This document shows, piece by piece, positions 36,109 to 51,100 of a stretch of DNA of 64,000 nt. This DNA comes from Limnomonas spitsbergensis (Eukaryota > Chlorophyta > Chlorophyceae > Chlamydomonadales), in the NCBI GenBank assembly GCA_037349105.1, contig JAYJMM010000112.1:4610501-4674500 (forward strand), written 5' to 3'. Below the pieces are notes generated by a model that was given only the letters and a program-made list of their open reading frames with translations, made no database searches and was not told the DNA's origin. Every line of letters starts with the position of its first letter. Position 1 is the stretch's first letter. The translations under genes and the position numbers were made by a program.

Positions 36109-39100
36109 CTGCGACGCAATCCGGACATCCATTTCAACGCATTTCACGACCGCACATGATCATATTTCTAGATTCAATTCATCTGAATCATGACATAGCA
36201 ACGCCAAGCATATACATATATGTTTACGTACCTCCTACTTGAAAACCTTCTGTCATAATAAAATAAATTAAATAGAGATCCCGATACCAGCATAGAGGCA
36301 ACGCTTTCAGAATGGTTGGTACCGGTAAGCAAAAAAAGACAGACTGGGGAGGCCGCCCATTCTGGCCAAAGCATGGGACATGGCTAGAGTCAATGGCTGC
36401 CGGCATTAACTGGTAGTTATAGTTCATGCACAAAATGCGGAGACGTGAATAAGGCCTTGAATGCTACTCTACCAGCAATATTGCCCTAAGTGTCTCACTT
36501 GTCTGTGAAATATGTACGTACCTCGCATGAGCATTGAAGAAACAAATCGGCATGGCTCCATACAACATTCAAACCATTACCATGCCCTGAGCTACATAGC
36601 GCACACATTGCTTTGTGTGTGCGCTATGTAGCTCAGGGCATGGAAATTGAATTTCGAGTTTTATGACCTATGCTCAAATCATGCAGTTTCTTTTTAGTGG
36701 TTACCAGACCACCTTCGATGGGCCGCGCTGCAGCCACCCCGGGGCTGATTGACACTTAACCTGGACCGGCCTCCGGCCAGAGGCCTTGGCAGCAGGGCTG
36801 GCCGGGCCAGGGGCTGGTGGCTAAAATGTAGCTGAAATGTAGCTAAATGTAGCTGAAAGTTATGCGGTAAGCAGGGGCTGGTGGCTAAAATGTAGCTAAA
36901 TGTAGCTGAAAGTGTAGCTAAATGTAGCTGAAAGTGTAGCTAAATGTAGCTGAAAATGATGCAGTTACCACTGAAAAAAAACACTGATCACGCACCTCCT
37001 GAATGGCAAAGTTGACTTCTGCGACCATCGGCCCAAGTTGGTCAATGAGGTCGTCCACTAATTGACCATGGTCACAGGGTCCAGTCGTGGCTTCAGCTAC
37101 AGGCCTGGGAAGGCTGCCAATTATGCCGGGACTTGTCGACGGCGAGGTGAGACGGAGGCTAGACGCCGCCTCAGCCGGCACAGGTCTGGGATCCAACGCA
37201 TTAATCGGCCAACGAGGGGGGTCGGAGTCCACTGCTGATGCCTCATCAAGGGTAGGCCTCGTGTCCGCATTCTCGAACCACAAGCCCTGCGCAAGGTTGT
37301 GTCACATTGATTGTTAAATATCCGGTATTAATAGGCCAAGTGATTGCGATGGTGGTGCTGCAGCAACATTCGATGCCACGAAAATGTCTAGGGTTCCTAA
37401 GGCATTGAACGCAAAAATGAAAGCAGCAGGAAGGTAATAATGCGCCATGACCGGTCACAGCCACGTGATAAGTGTGGATTTGATTGCAGTGAAGTTCACA
37501 CCTAGTGTCAATCTTACTTATTAGCGAAGCATAAACCATGCCCATTCTACATCCAGAAAAGCGGACGTGCAATGTCGTTCTTATTCAGAAAGAAAGGAAC
37601 TGCGCCCTACTAGGGCGTGGAGGTTAGGGAAACAGCGCAGCATGGGGCCTTCGCCACATCCACGCTGTTACCATGATGCAAAAAGAAAGAAGCAACTGCT
37701 TCCTCACGGCGGTTTTCTCTTATGGGTGGGCTTCATTCTACATCCAGAAAAACGGACATACAATATTTTTTTTGTTGTTGATAAGACCGAGGATAAGACC
37801 GATGAAGAAAAACTGCACAATCCTGTGGCACTGCCATGCGGTTTCACATTAAATTCAGCATACCGCAGAAGCAGACACCGTGGGGTTCGCTTGCCAATAT
37901 TTTGCGTACTCGCCAATAATTCGTTTTTGAGTCACGCATCCGGTACGAAAAACTAATCCAGGTTCTTGCAATGCCTCTCAGCCACTATAGGAAGTCAACT
38001 AAATAAAAAATCTCGTTTGATGCCAAGGAGGAGGAGGACTGAGCAGTCCTGCTAGACGGTCCTTGTCGGAAATGACCAGTAGTGACATGTTGGACAACTT
38101 GATCAGGCCTTCGCTGGGATCAACAAACGGAAGTCAAATTAACCAGTCACACGCTAGCGCACATTTGGTATTGACATTTGGTGTCAGTTTGGCGCACTCG
38201 CGAGACATTCGTATCAGCCCGAGACTGATCGGCCGCGCGACAGCTATTACGTACATCAATTTTGAGCGGGTCCGCGCACCCCAAAAATAATTAACGACAA
38301 ATAAGAAATAGCGTCAAAAAGAAATAGAGTCAAATCGGTTCTTACGGTGCATGGTTCGCAAATTTTGTCCTGACGGCCCTAATATATTCCTTGAGGAACT
38401 CACCGTTGCGAGTCTTGCTTCATCAGCCAAGCCAAACATACTTCCCTCCGTCCGTGGCGGCGAGCTGCTGGATGCATGCAAGGCCGACGACGGGCGATGA
38501 TGATGACCTGACGCCACAGCCGTAGTTTTGGCATCCAAGGCAGACATCGGTCGACGAGGGGGGTTCCAATCTGCAACCAATGCCCCCAAGATTGGCCTCG
38601 AGGCTGCAGCCTCGTACCACGAACCCTGTGGAAAAGGGTGTCAAAGGGCACACACAAGTCTTAACAGTACTAGATAAATGCAATGCTCCCTCCAATCTAC
38701 ATCTCAATAATCTCAACCACATCGTTTGCAGGGACACCAAACAGAGAAACACCGTCCTAAAGTCAAACACAAACATGCGTTGCCAAGCTTGAATCACCTA
38801 GCATTTGTGTTCCTGGTAGGGTGCATAAATGCACAATGGCGAAACCAGTACGTGGCTATTCAACGAGTTGTTTATAAATCTATTCCACAACGCACAGTCA
38901 TGGTCCGATTATATTTTTTTATCTTTTGCATGCTAATCTGACACACCTCAGCGAGTCTCGCCGCAGCCTTGCCAAACATGGATTCCGCTGACTGAGGCGG
39001 CGAGCTCCTCGAGGCATCCAGTGACGGAATCGGCGGACGAGGGGGGTCCGACTCCACAACCTCAGTCATAGCATCTATTGCTGGTACCTGCCGACGAGTG

Positions 39101-42100
39101 GGGCCCGACTCCACTTTCGATGCCACCATGGTAGGCGTTGAGGAATCTTTCTCACCATTCGACGAGCCCTGTATTTGGAAGTGGGTATCAGATACTCAAT
39201 TATTGTTTGCACGTTCACAAGCACTGCCAAGCTTGATAACATATCACTGATATCACAAGGGCAGTGATTGTGAACAAAACACGCATTTCCATGCTTTAAG
39301 CAATACCATTGAATGGCAAAGTAGTGTGCAGATGATGTAAAACAAAGTGCGCAGCTCGTTACCAATTCAATGCCACATTTCAAAGTATTGCGTTCTAGAG
39401 ATTGCACAGTTCCAGACGGTTCCTATTCTCTCTCCTTTCATTCATAGTCATACATAGCTACCCACTTCTGCAAGTCTTCCCGCAGCCATGCCAAACAGGC
39501 TTTCCGTCGTCAGTGGCGGCAAACTACTGCTCGGAGAATCCAACGCCGACATTGCGTGACGATGATGATCCGATACCACAAGCGCATCTCTAGCATTCGA
39601 TGATGACATCGGTGGACGAGGGAGGCACGACGACTCCACAGCCGATGCCACGAGGGGAGTAGACCCTATGTCTGATCTCTCGTACCATGATCCCTGTGCA
39701 GGTGGAAATCACACACCGTACATCATTACAATGTGTAAAAATGAAAGGAAACTACGCCCCGTAGGGGGAACAGTGCGGCATGGGCTTAGGCAACAATGGC
39801 ATGTGCCTAGGAAACAGTACGGCATGGGCCTAGTGTCCGCGCCGTTGCCATCTTTTGTAAAGAGCAATGCGTAAATGATATCACAGGTTTGCGATGCCGA
39901 GATTGAATGCCGGGGTGTGACAGTGTTAAGCATTTCACACACACTCCCCCCCCCCCCCCCCAACAAGTACAAGGGTCAGATGGGTTAGGGTTCAAGGTTA
40001 GGGTCAGGAGGACCTTATCTCTAAACCCTAATACAATACCGGCATATCAATTCATGTTTAATGGATATTGCTCAATCACGTGATGGTAAGGGTGTGAATG
40101 TGGTTTGGCCCCAAGGCGTGTTATCCCCATAACATGCACGTCCCAAGTTTAGTTTCGTTTACCCTGAACCCTACACCCTATCTCCCCTAGCAAGCACGTG
40201 CCTAGTTTAGCTTTGTAAACCCTACGTTTGAACTCCCCTTACATGCACGCCCCTACTTTAGCTTCGTAAACCCTAAACAGTAACTCCCCTAACATGCACG
40301 CCCCTACTTAAGCTTCGTAAACCCTAAACCCTTAACCAGCAGGGGGGTGTAATTTCATTTCTTTCTTTGCTCAATCACAATCATGCAATCCAACGCAACC
40401 TAGCAACCCACCTTTGCTAGCCTCGCCAAAGCCATGCCGGGCAAGCTTTTTGACGTCTGAGGCGACCTGCTGCTCATCGATGCATCTTGAGCATCCTCAT
40501 GAAGAGTGCTCGAACGTCGTCCCTGGGAGGCGAGCGATTCGGAGTTGTACCGTGATACGACGCCCATCCTACTAGCCGCCTTATCCATGCATGGCATGTG
40601 TATGGCGGCAACGGACCTGGACCGGGCGTCGGGAATGTGTTCAAATGAGGTAAGGCAGCTCCGCGGAGGGCTGCTGGCTGCTAATCGAGGACTGCCAGAC
40701 TTGACACGTGGGAATAGACTGGAGATGGATCCTGTGGGTGCCTGTGCCAGCTCTTGCGGGGCATCGTAATGGGAGCGTGGGGAAGGCATGTTGGAACCGC
40801 CGGTGAACAACCTCCTTGCGCTCTTGGTGACCATTCGACACGTGTCATCGCCCAGACGCAGTTGCAAGTTGGAGTGGGCAATCCTGATCCGGTCCACCTG
40901 CATGCATCGGTTGAAATGGACATCGAATGTGATTCATGAGCATGCTAAGGGCTTGTTCGCTTGCAATCCAGGCATGGGTCCAATACTCCCAAGTGTTGAT
41001 TTCATGAAAAAACATGTACATGCAAGTTGTAAATCTCCCAAGGCTTTATGGTACATAGCATGTCTTGCCAAAATAGATCCACGTTATGTATGGACAAAGT
41101 GAATGTCTGCCCAAGCGTTGGAGAAAGAACGAGATGCGTGTGCAGGGAAGAGGAAAACATCAATGCAAACGCGGGGTCACGTCAAAGCCATCGCCATATT
41201 TCTGCTTACTTTTTAAACAACCCTCGCCCAGACCTTGTGTCACCTAAACCCTGAACCCTCGCCCAGACCTTGTGTCCCCTAAACCCTAAACCCTCGCCCA
41301 GACCTTGTGTCGACTAAATCCTGAACCCTCGCCCAGGCCTTGTGTCGCCTAAACCCTGAACCCTCGCCCAGACCTTGTGTCCCCTAAACCCTAAACCCTC
41401 GCCCAGACCTTGTGTCGACAAAATCCTGAACCCTCGCCCAGACCGTGTGTCGCCTTAACCCTGAACCCTCGCCCAGACCTTGTGTCGCCTAAACCCTAAA
41501 CCCTCGCCCAGACCGTGTGTCGCCTAAATCCTGAACCCTCGCCCAGACCTTGTGTCGCCTAATCCCTGAACCCTCGCCCATACCGTGTGACGCTTAAACC
41601 CTGAACCCTCGCCCAGACCGTGTGTCGCCTAAATCCTGAACCCTTGCCCAGACCTTGTGTCGCCTAAACCCTAAAACCTCGCCCAGACCTTGTGTCGCCT
41701 AAACCCTGAACCCACACCCATACCGTGTGTCGCCTAAATCCTGAACCCTTGCCCAGACCTTGTGTCGCCTAAACCCTAAGCCCTCGCCCAGACCTTGTGT
41801 CGCCTAAACCCTGAACCCACGCCCAGACCTTGTGTCGCCTAAATCCTGAACCCTCGCCCAGACCGTGTGTCGCCTAAACCCTAAACCCTCGCCCATACCG
41901 TGTGTCGCCTAAACCCTAAACCCTGACCTAAACCGTGTGTCGCCCTAACCCGAAACCCTGACCCAAACCGTGTGTCACCCTAACCCTAAACCCTCACCCA
42001 GACCGTGTCCTGCCCTGGCCGCACCTTCCCCATTGTGTCAGAGCCATTCCCAAGTTGCGATCCAGCGCGGCCTCCCCCGAGAGAGAACGACTGTCCAGGT

Positions 42101-45100
42101 TGTGCATTCAGCTGTGTGGACGAGGGCAGCATCCCCTCCCCGCTGTTTGCAGTAACTCGGGACCTATGCAAGGACCTTAACATCTTGGAGATTCCCAATC
42201 TGCTGCTGCCCAAGCTTGAGATCTGGCGGACATTCACACTGTGTGCAGATCGCACCACCGTAGCCACACTGTGTGCAGATCGCACCACCGTAGCCACACT
42301 GTGGGCAGATCGTACCACGGTAGCCACACTGTGGGCAGATCGTACCACGGTAGCCACACTGTGGGCAGATCGTACCACGGTAGCCACACTGTGGGCAGAT
42401 CGTACCACGGTAGCCACACTGTGGGCAGATCGTACCACGGCAGCCACAGCCAGGCTTGCCATGCTTTGCAACCTAGCAGTGAAGGCCATGTCTGGTCCAG
42501 TGTTCAAAACCTGGAACAATCGGCAGCATGAAAAACAACGAGAAAATAAGTAAGTGCATTTCAGAAAAACAGCATCACGTTTTGCGAAGAGTCAAAAGCA
42601 TACTATGCCATGACCAGATATGCATGGCCATGCCTGTGGCTGCGGCAGATAATTCCATGGAGAGGTATATGGGAGAATAAAAATAGGGAGGCACCTGAGC
42701 TATCTGGCCACCTACCAGGTAGATACGACTTGGTTAGTAAAGTTCGTCACTCACCAAGACCACCAATGATTCGACATTGCGGTTTGAAGGCGCCTCCATG
42801 AACCATTGCTGGTACTTCCATGTCACCAAGTCAGCAAGGTCCTATCAAGCAAGCGACAGTGCAAGGCGGGGAATGGTATGGTGAGGTTAGGGGTGGCCAT
42901 GGGATACCAAAGAAAAGAGAGACAGGCGGGCCCAAAGATACTAGCTAGGTTATGTGGTACATTAGATAGGCAAGGGTGGGCATGGCCTTGGGGGTAGTGG
43001 GGCTGGGCCTAGTGAATGTGTCAAAGTGCTCCATGTGTCCACTTCCATAGCACAATCCGCTGTTTTAATAATACTGGTATTTCATGTGCTTGTGAAGTAG
43101 GGTCATGCATCATGCCATAATATCACAGTTCTGAGCATGCTCTATGTTACCGGTATGCATGTGCACATGTTTTAAAGTGCAAGCCAGATGGACTAGGATA
43201 GCCTTAATATTGAAGGGTTCGGACGCTGAGATGGAAGTGTGAACTTACCCTTGGGACAGTCGTCATGTACTTGGCGTACGCATGCAACCTTTGGTATGCG
43301 TGCAGGATGTAGACGAGCAAGAAGAGCCGGAGGATGAAGACGACCAAGATCGTACCGATCCCGTGGACCAGCCCCGCAAGCAAGCGGTCAAGGGCGGTCG
43401 CTGAGGAAGCCCCATTGGTCACAAACTGCGTAGAGGATGAAACGTTTATACAGTACACACATGCAATGAAGTACGAAAGTAAGTATGTGTTTGTCGCACA
43501 TCGACGATGTGACCTCTGCTTCTATCAATGTAAATTCAAATTTGAAATGCGACAAAGGGCACAACTTGTGACATATGCGTCCATAAATGGCTGGGCTGCG
43601 TTTTGAATCAAAGAAATCCATGCCTCATGCGTGTGCTTTATTTGTTTATTAAATTTTTCCACAAGCATGCAATTTAGAAGATGCCCTGCTTGCCATGACA
43701 TGGAACCTAGGCTGTGTGCCAGCCTCACCTGAAAGAGATGGGAGTCATCGCCGAGCGCGAAGAGCTTGAACATGGTGTACACTGCTTCGCTCATGTTCGA
43801 TACACTTTCAATCCTGCATCCCAAACGAGGTTGATTGAACACCCCACACATGGATCACATGACATGTATACCCTATATGACATTCTTGAAGAGTACGGCA
43901 CACGGCACGGCATACGGAACGACACACTGTACGGCCCACGGTATGGCAGCGGTACAGCACACGGTAGGGCACACGGCACGGCACACAGCACACGGTATAG
44001 CACACAGCTCAGCACACTGTACAGCACACAGTACGGCACGCAGTACAGCACACGGTACGGCACACGGCATGGCACACGGCACGGCACACGGTACAGCACA
44101 CGGTACAGCACACTGTCTGGCACAGGGCACGGCACACAGCAAACTGTACGGCACACGGCATGACACACTACGGCACACAGTACGGCACACAGTACGGCAC
44201 ACGGTACGGCACACGGTACGGCACACGGTACGGCACACAGTACAGCACACGGCACGGCACACGGTACGGCACACGGTACGGCACACAGTACAGCACACGG
44301 CACGGCACACGGTATGGCACACGGCACGGCACACCATATGGCACACGGTATGGCACACGGTATGGCGCACGGTACGGCACACAGTACGGCAATCAGCACA
44401 CAAAACAGCAACCGGCACAGCAAAAGGCACACGGTATTGCACACGGTACGGCACAGTGCATAGCACACAACACGGCACAGTGCACAGCACACAACACAGC
44501 ACAGTGCACAGCACACAACACGGCACAGTGCACAGCACACGATGCGGAACTCGGCACGGCATAGCACATGGCACGGCACAGTGTACGGCACATGGCACGG
44601 CACACGGCACGGCACACGGTACGGCACAGTGCATGGCACACGGCACGGCACACGGCACGGCACAGTGCACGGCACACGGCACGGTACAGGGCACGGCACA
44701 CGGTATAGCACAGTGCACGGCACAGGGCACGGCAAACTGCACGGCACACGGTACGGCACGGCACAGGGCACAGCACAGTGCACGGCACACGGCACAGTGC
44801 ACGGCACGGCACACGTGTTCACGCGAGCTTTGCATGATGATAAAAGCAAGTAGGTGTTGCATGCATGGGAGCTCTTCATGCGGAATGATATTTTCTTGAC
44901 CGCCAACCTAGGAACTTATTATTGTTGGTCATGATGATGCATGCATGACTCCTTACTTGTAGCCGAAAACGAAGCAACACAAAGCTGCCAACATGATGCA
45001 CACCGTTGCGACAACAAACGCCAAGTGGATGATTTCTGGCAAGATCAACACCTACAGGGAAAGAGTGGGCGCGCGCATTATGCACAATCAAACTATGCAA

Positions 45101-48100
45101 ATAAAGGGAGCATCGACAATGTTTGCCATGATCGGTGGTAAGATCAGAAGGACAACAAAAATTACAAGTTAGTTCAAGCCGTGTTGAAAGGTACATGGGA
45201 GAGTAGTGCGTGTGCTGATAGTTATTACTTAATAATAAATAGATACGCAAACATTTGCGCAGATGGAGGATGCCACCCACTTTGGCCAAAAAACATGTTT
45301 GGGACATGGTGCCGATAATAATAATTAATTGTGTATTTATGTTTCATTATGTGGATTTCCATCTACCGACGTCATAAGTATGCATGCATGCATTGGGTAT
45401 ATATTTTAACCATGGACTCTCACCAATGATCCGCCGAAGATGGAGAGCCGCTTTTGGAAAGTGATGTACATAATGAAGCGGAACACCAGGCCTATCAAGA
45501 CCAAGCCTTGTAGGAGGTAGTAGGTGACCTGCACATAACAGCATATGCAATGTCCATATGTTTTCCACTTTTGCATGATGACCTGGACATAACGGCATGC
45601 AATTTCCATATCCCCCCCCCCCAGTTTTGCATGATGATAATGAGAGAGGTGGCATGATGGTCGAATCGATTTACATCACGACAAGGATTCTCCAATCGAA
45701 AAACTACTGTCGTCAACAACCAATGGAATTCAAAACTCAAGGCCAGACCATGGAACCAATTAGTAAGGACACCGGCTGAGAAAGAAAGAAAGATAACTAC
45801 GCCCAGCAAGGGCGTGAGGGTTAAGGAAACAGCGCAGCGTGGGCCGAGGCCTCGTCCGCGCCGTTACACCGGCTGAGAGTGATAGTATGGCAACCAAGGA
45901 GATGTCCACCAAAACATAATCAACATCATCTCATCATCCCCGCGCATCCAACTCACATAGTTGGTTCTCATCAGTTGAAGTCGGTAGGACATGGTAGCCA
46001 TGCCGATCAGACCGGAAGGGTCCTCGGGTAGTTTCCACCGCCCAGCCAGACCAGGCGGGGCCGCAGATGAGCTGTTGGCGCCCAGAGAAGCACCTTGACG
46101 TGCCAGCATTAGGAAGCGGGCGGGCGAGTATGCATCCGCATCGTAGACAGGGAAGCTGCGTCGTTTAAAATAAAACATAAATAAGCTTGGAGATAAGAAT
46201 CAGAAGTCGATAGAAAGGGGCCTTACTGGTGTTTCTTTTTCTCTTATACCGGTACCTGTAATTGGAATGTTAGGTGTTTGATAGTGTCACAGAAGATCAG
46301 CAGCATGAATGCCAACAATCATTAATTTTGCTGCCGTACCAGTATCCAATGTAGAAAACAAAATTGCACCCCCCCACGTCTGACAGCCCCTTCATGCCGC
46401 CATGCCCCCATAGGACATGATGCTCCTGAATTGAATAGTCGTTATTCTGACACACACCAATCAATGCAAGGCTGAACCAAATGCGTAGACCAGGAAAACG
46501 ACTATCCTATGTATTCACTACAATCCTACAATAATGCGTGAGGCCTAATGAACAGGGCATGGCCTACATCAGATCTTCATCAGATCCCTGTACATCAGAT
46601 CTACACCAGATCCCTGTATATCCCTGTACATCAGATCCACATCATATCCCTCTACATCAGATCTACAACAGATCCCTGTATATCCCTGTACATCAGATCC
46701 ACATCATATCCCTCTACATGAGATCTACATCAGATCCCTGTATATTCTTGTACATCAGATCCACATCATATCCCTGTACATCAGATCTACATCAGATCCC
46801 TGTATATTCCTGTACATCAGATCCACATCATATCCCTCTACATCAGATTTACATCCCGCTACATCAGATCCCTCTTCAAATCACATGAGCGTGATGCTCC
46901 CACCTGGTGCTGAACAGATCGCCTTGGACCAGCTGCATGGCATAGATGAACCATAAGGCCACCGCGCCAAGCATCAAGCCGCACAGCCCAATCTCGTAGG
47001 CGGTCCAGAAAGTCCCCGCGCGAGCCTCGTACTTAGCTAGGCGTGCGGTTTGTTTGTACTTTCTATAAAAAAAAGCAAGGAAAATGAAAAATACAAGATT
47101 GGACTCATTCAGTAGTTCATACCACTCTATGCCAATATGTGTATGCCATAACCGGTATGCCAATATGCCTATCATTTTGCCTATGCCAATATGCCTATCA
47201 TTTTGCCTATGCCAATATGCAGATGCATTGAGGGCAGTGTTCTTGTGAGCGCATGATGAACAAGCTTTGGTTATTCTGGTTTGGGGTTTAGGGTAAAGGG
47301 TGTAAGGTTTAGTTGTTCATTCTGGTTTGAGGTTTGGGGTGAAGGGTTTAGGCTGAAGGGTTCAGTGTTAGGGTATAGGGTGAAGGGTTTAAGGTGAAGG
47401 GTTTAGGGTGAAGGGTTAAGGGTGAAATGTTTAAGGTTTGGCTGGTTATTCTGGTACTATCATGCGTTAAGTGCAAACGACAAATAAATAGATACGCAAA
47501 CAAGTGCATGGATTAAGGAAGCCCCCCCTTGGGGCCGAAGCATGGGTCACCTGGCTAACGTGGAGTGCGGTGGTATAGCTAGCTCACAACGAGCAGGCTG
47601 TTTTCATTCTGGAGCATCACCGATACGCAAACAAGGCTCGCGATATCTTGTCGCCTTCATTTCAACAAAATCACATAATGAGTAGCAACTTGCAGTACGT
47701 ACAAGGCAGGCCACAGAACTAATTATCTTTATATGCCAGTCACTCCAAGGACCAGCCCATAGCTGTCTGAGCCCTGCTTGCCAGCCAAGGACCCAGCCAA
47801 GGACACTGTTTGCCAACTTGTCAGCATCCTGCTTGCAAGCCAAGGACCTTCTTAAGGACACTCCAAGGACCCACCCGTAGTTGTCAGCGTCCTACCTGCC
47901 AGCCAAGGACCCAGCTAAGGACCCACCCAAGGACACTCCAAGGACCCACCCAACTACCCAAGGACACTCCAAGGACCCACCTAAGGACACTCCAAGGACC
48001 CACCCAATGACACTCCAAGGACCCACCCAAGGACACACCAAGGACCCACCCAAGGACACTCTAAGGACCCACCTAAGGACACTCCAAGGACCCACCCGAG

Positions 48101-51100
48101 GACACTCCAAGGACCCACCCAAGGACACTCCAAGGACCCACCCAAGGACACACCAAGGACCCACCCAAGGACACTCCAAGGACCCACCCAAAGACACTCT
48201 AAGGACCCACCAAAGGACACTCCAATGACCCACCCAAGGACACTCCAAGTACCCACCCAAGGACACTCCAAGTGCCCACCCAAGGACACTCCAAGGACCC
48301 ACCTAAGGACACTCCAAGGACCCACCCAAGTACACTCCAAGGACCCACCTAAGGACACTCCAAGGACCCACCCAAGGACACTCCAAGGACCCACCTAAGG
48401 ACACTCCAAGGACCCACCCAAGGACACTCCAAGGACCCACTCAAGGACACTCCAAGGACCCACCCAAGGACACTCAAAGGACCCACCCAAGGACACTCCA
48501 AGGACCCACCCAAGGACACTCCAAGGACCCACCCAAGGACCCACCCAAGGACACTCCAAGGACCCACCCAAGGACACTCTAAGGACCCACCCAAGGACAC
48601 TCTAAGGACCCACCCAAGGACACTCCAAGGACCCACCCGTAGTTGTCAGCGTCCTGCTTGCCAGCCAAGTAACTCTCCAAGCGGCGTTGGTTCCTGGCCT
48701 CCTCAACCTCGGCACCCAATCGACGGCCATCGCCGCCCCCGTCCTCCTCTGTATCATCCAGCTCCTCCGGCTCGGCAAGAAGAGCAGCGGATTTCGTCCG
48801 GCAGGTCACACGAGAGATGGATGCCGGCCGCCTTGTTTCAGACACGGCTAGCAAGCCACGGCTGTTATCACTCAATCCAGGGGCCTCCATGGCCGACTCG
48901 GCCACAGCACCAGCAGGCATCGTCGAGGGGGGTGCTTGAGGGGCGGATGATAACAGCCTCGACCTGGCATGCAAGCCATGCAAGCCATGCAAGCCATACA
49001 AGCCATGCAAGTCAGGCGAGCCATGCCTGACGCCGCCGACCCTGGTCGCCTCTGCCAACTCCTCAATGGTACCAAGCTTCGTCGACAAGGCCGCGTGAGA
49101 GGCGGATAACGGCCTTCCCGAGCGGGATGAAGGTCTCGAGATAAGAAGAGAAGCTGTTGGTGGTTGAGGATGTCTCAAAAGCCCGTTGGTCGACGTGTCC
49201 CGCATGCTGGCTCCTCGTTGCTCGGATCCGGTGGACCGGGGACTCCCGAGGACGTCCCGCTGGTACCGCCCAAATGGCAGAGCTGGAACAACAGGTCGCC
49301 TCGCAGCTTGTGTGGGAGTCGATGCTGCTGAAGACGTCAAGCTTTCGTCTGGCGTAGGTGTCCTTTGGGGCGTCATGGTTGTCGAGGAAGTGGGTGATTG
49401 CAACGGGTCTTGCGACAGCATGCTGCCGCATGTTGCCTCTGCCTGCAGCTCGCGCAATGACATGATGTGCCAAGCAGGAAAGGGTCCTCGTGGAATCGGC
49501 AAAGGGCACACCTGCATTGTGGCGCACGAATCCAACGTTTTGTATTTATAAATTGTTTGTTTATCAGTTGTGTTATATATGCTTATATAATTATACGTTA
49601 ATAAATTGTGGTTGGGGCGTCCAAGAAAAAAACAGTTGCACACGACCACCTGCACCACCACTTTGAGCAGCAGTGACCATGACCCCTTACAGAAAGGGCA
49701 ACAAATTCACAAAATGAGCCTTTGAAGCCGAACGTATTGGTTAAGTTATGGCATAATGCATAACCCACCCAACTCTCATAATGCATATGAAAGTGGGCGT
49801 TTCCCTTCAAAATAAGTCTTCGTGATAAAAAGCCATACCAGAAGAGGCCAATGGCGCATCCCTAGGGATGTGCCATTGCTTGACTAGACAGAGTAAGATA
49901 GTAACGGTGCGAAGGTGGCTTTGGCCTAGGCTACGCTGTGTCCTTCACTCTCACGCCTCCTATGGGGCGTCGTTTCTTTCTCTCTTCCTTAGAAAAGGCA
50001 ACAGAAGCACTCAACTCAAGCACCACGAAAATGGGTGGGGGGGTGGCACCAGACATGAGCTTGACAAGCAATACCATGCCGCATACAAGAAAACATATGG
50101 AACATACATACTATGTAACCAGTGTTGAAGTATAGGCCTTGCAGCATATTTTGGGGAGATCGTCCTTTCAGATGTGTACAAAGAACAGGGTCATCAATGC
50201 ACACCCAGTTGGAAATACTTGTTTCAGCGCTTTTCTTGAGAAATCAAGATGCTGTTTAGTTTGCATATATGTATATTAGTTTAGCTGGGGGATTCAAAGT
50301 GGCATAGCCAAGGATTTGGCGCCGGCAAAACATGTGTGACCATGTGTGATCTTGACCATGGCCCCCCTCGATTAAGATTTCAGGATCTAGCACGAAATCA
50401 GAAAAACGCCACAGGTGCGACGTGGCCAAGGTCGGTGCATGATGGGGATCTCGGCACTTCTCTATGATTTAGATAATTATGATTCAGTCAATTATGATTC
50501 AGTGAATTACATTTTGGTGAATTACGGTATGATTGACTAATTTTTGTTCACTCAAGGATTCATCCAATGGTGTATAGTGCTTAACATGCCCCGCATCATC
50601 ACCTTTGACCTAGAGGCGGCTCGTTTCACCGGATGAAAAGCCGCTTTACCCGGGTTCCCAAGACGCGTCCTCAGTTTCTGCTGTATGGCCAGAGATTTAA
50701 ACACGTCCATGATCATCAACACGGTGTACAAGCCGATTAGGAAGATGAGCATGATGTCCGGCACCATTTGGTTGGTGCGCCACTGGCTGGCGTTGGAGCC
50801 ATATTCGACAGCGGGGAGGCCCTGCGGCATATTGAATGCATTACAAACATGGTCGCATGGTTACCATGGTGAGCTGGCTGTGTTATATCATACATTCACG
50901 TTCAAACAAGGAAGCAAAACAAACAAGTCACGATGAATACCGAGAAAGCACATGCAGTGTTCTTTCACAAGTCTCATGGAATTTTGAAGAAAATCACCAA
51001 GAAGACTCCCCCACGGTCGTCAACTAAATGCATTTACAAGGCTTTGAATAAAACAAGAAGGCGAAACCCAAGACAAGAAAACCAAAAGTTCTCATCTCAC

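Noticed and set aside
42005..42553. Plus-strand ORF of 182 codons over the 30-bp repeat
   Set aside because: The minus strand offers a good acceptor (TTGTTCCAG) and donor and keeps the channel frame across neighbouring exons; the plus frame has no splice partners that I can see.
43791..44906. Very long open frames on both strands (up to 371 codons, Cys/Val/Pro- or His/Thr-rich)
   Set aside because: They are shadows of the CACGG-type tandem repeat, whose words lack stops in most frames. The region is an intron of the channel gene.
47881..48636. Open frames with a 23-residue periodic protein repeat
   Set aside because: A 23-bp satellite read in any frame gives this period. It starts at a splice donor and shows no codon bias of its own.
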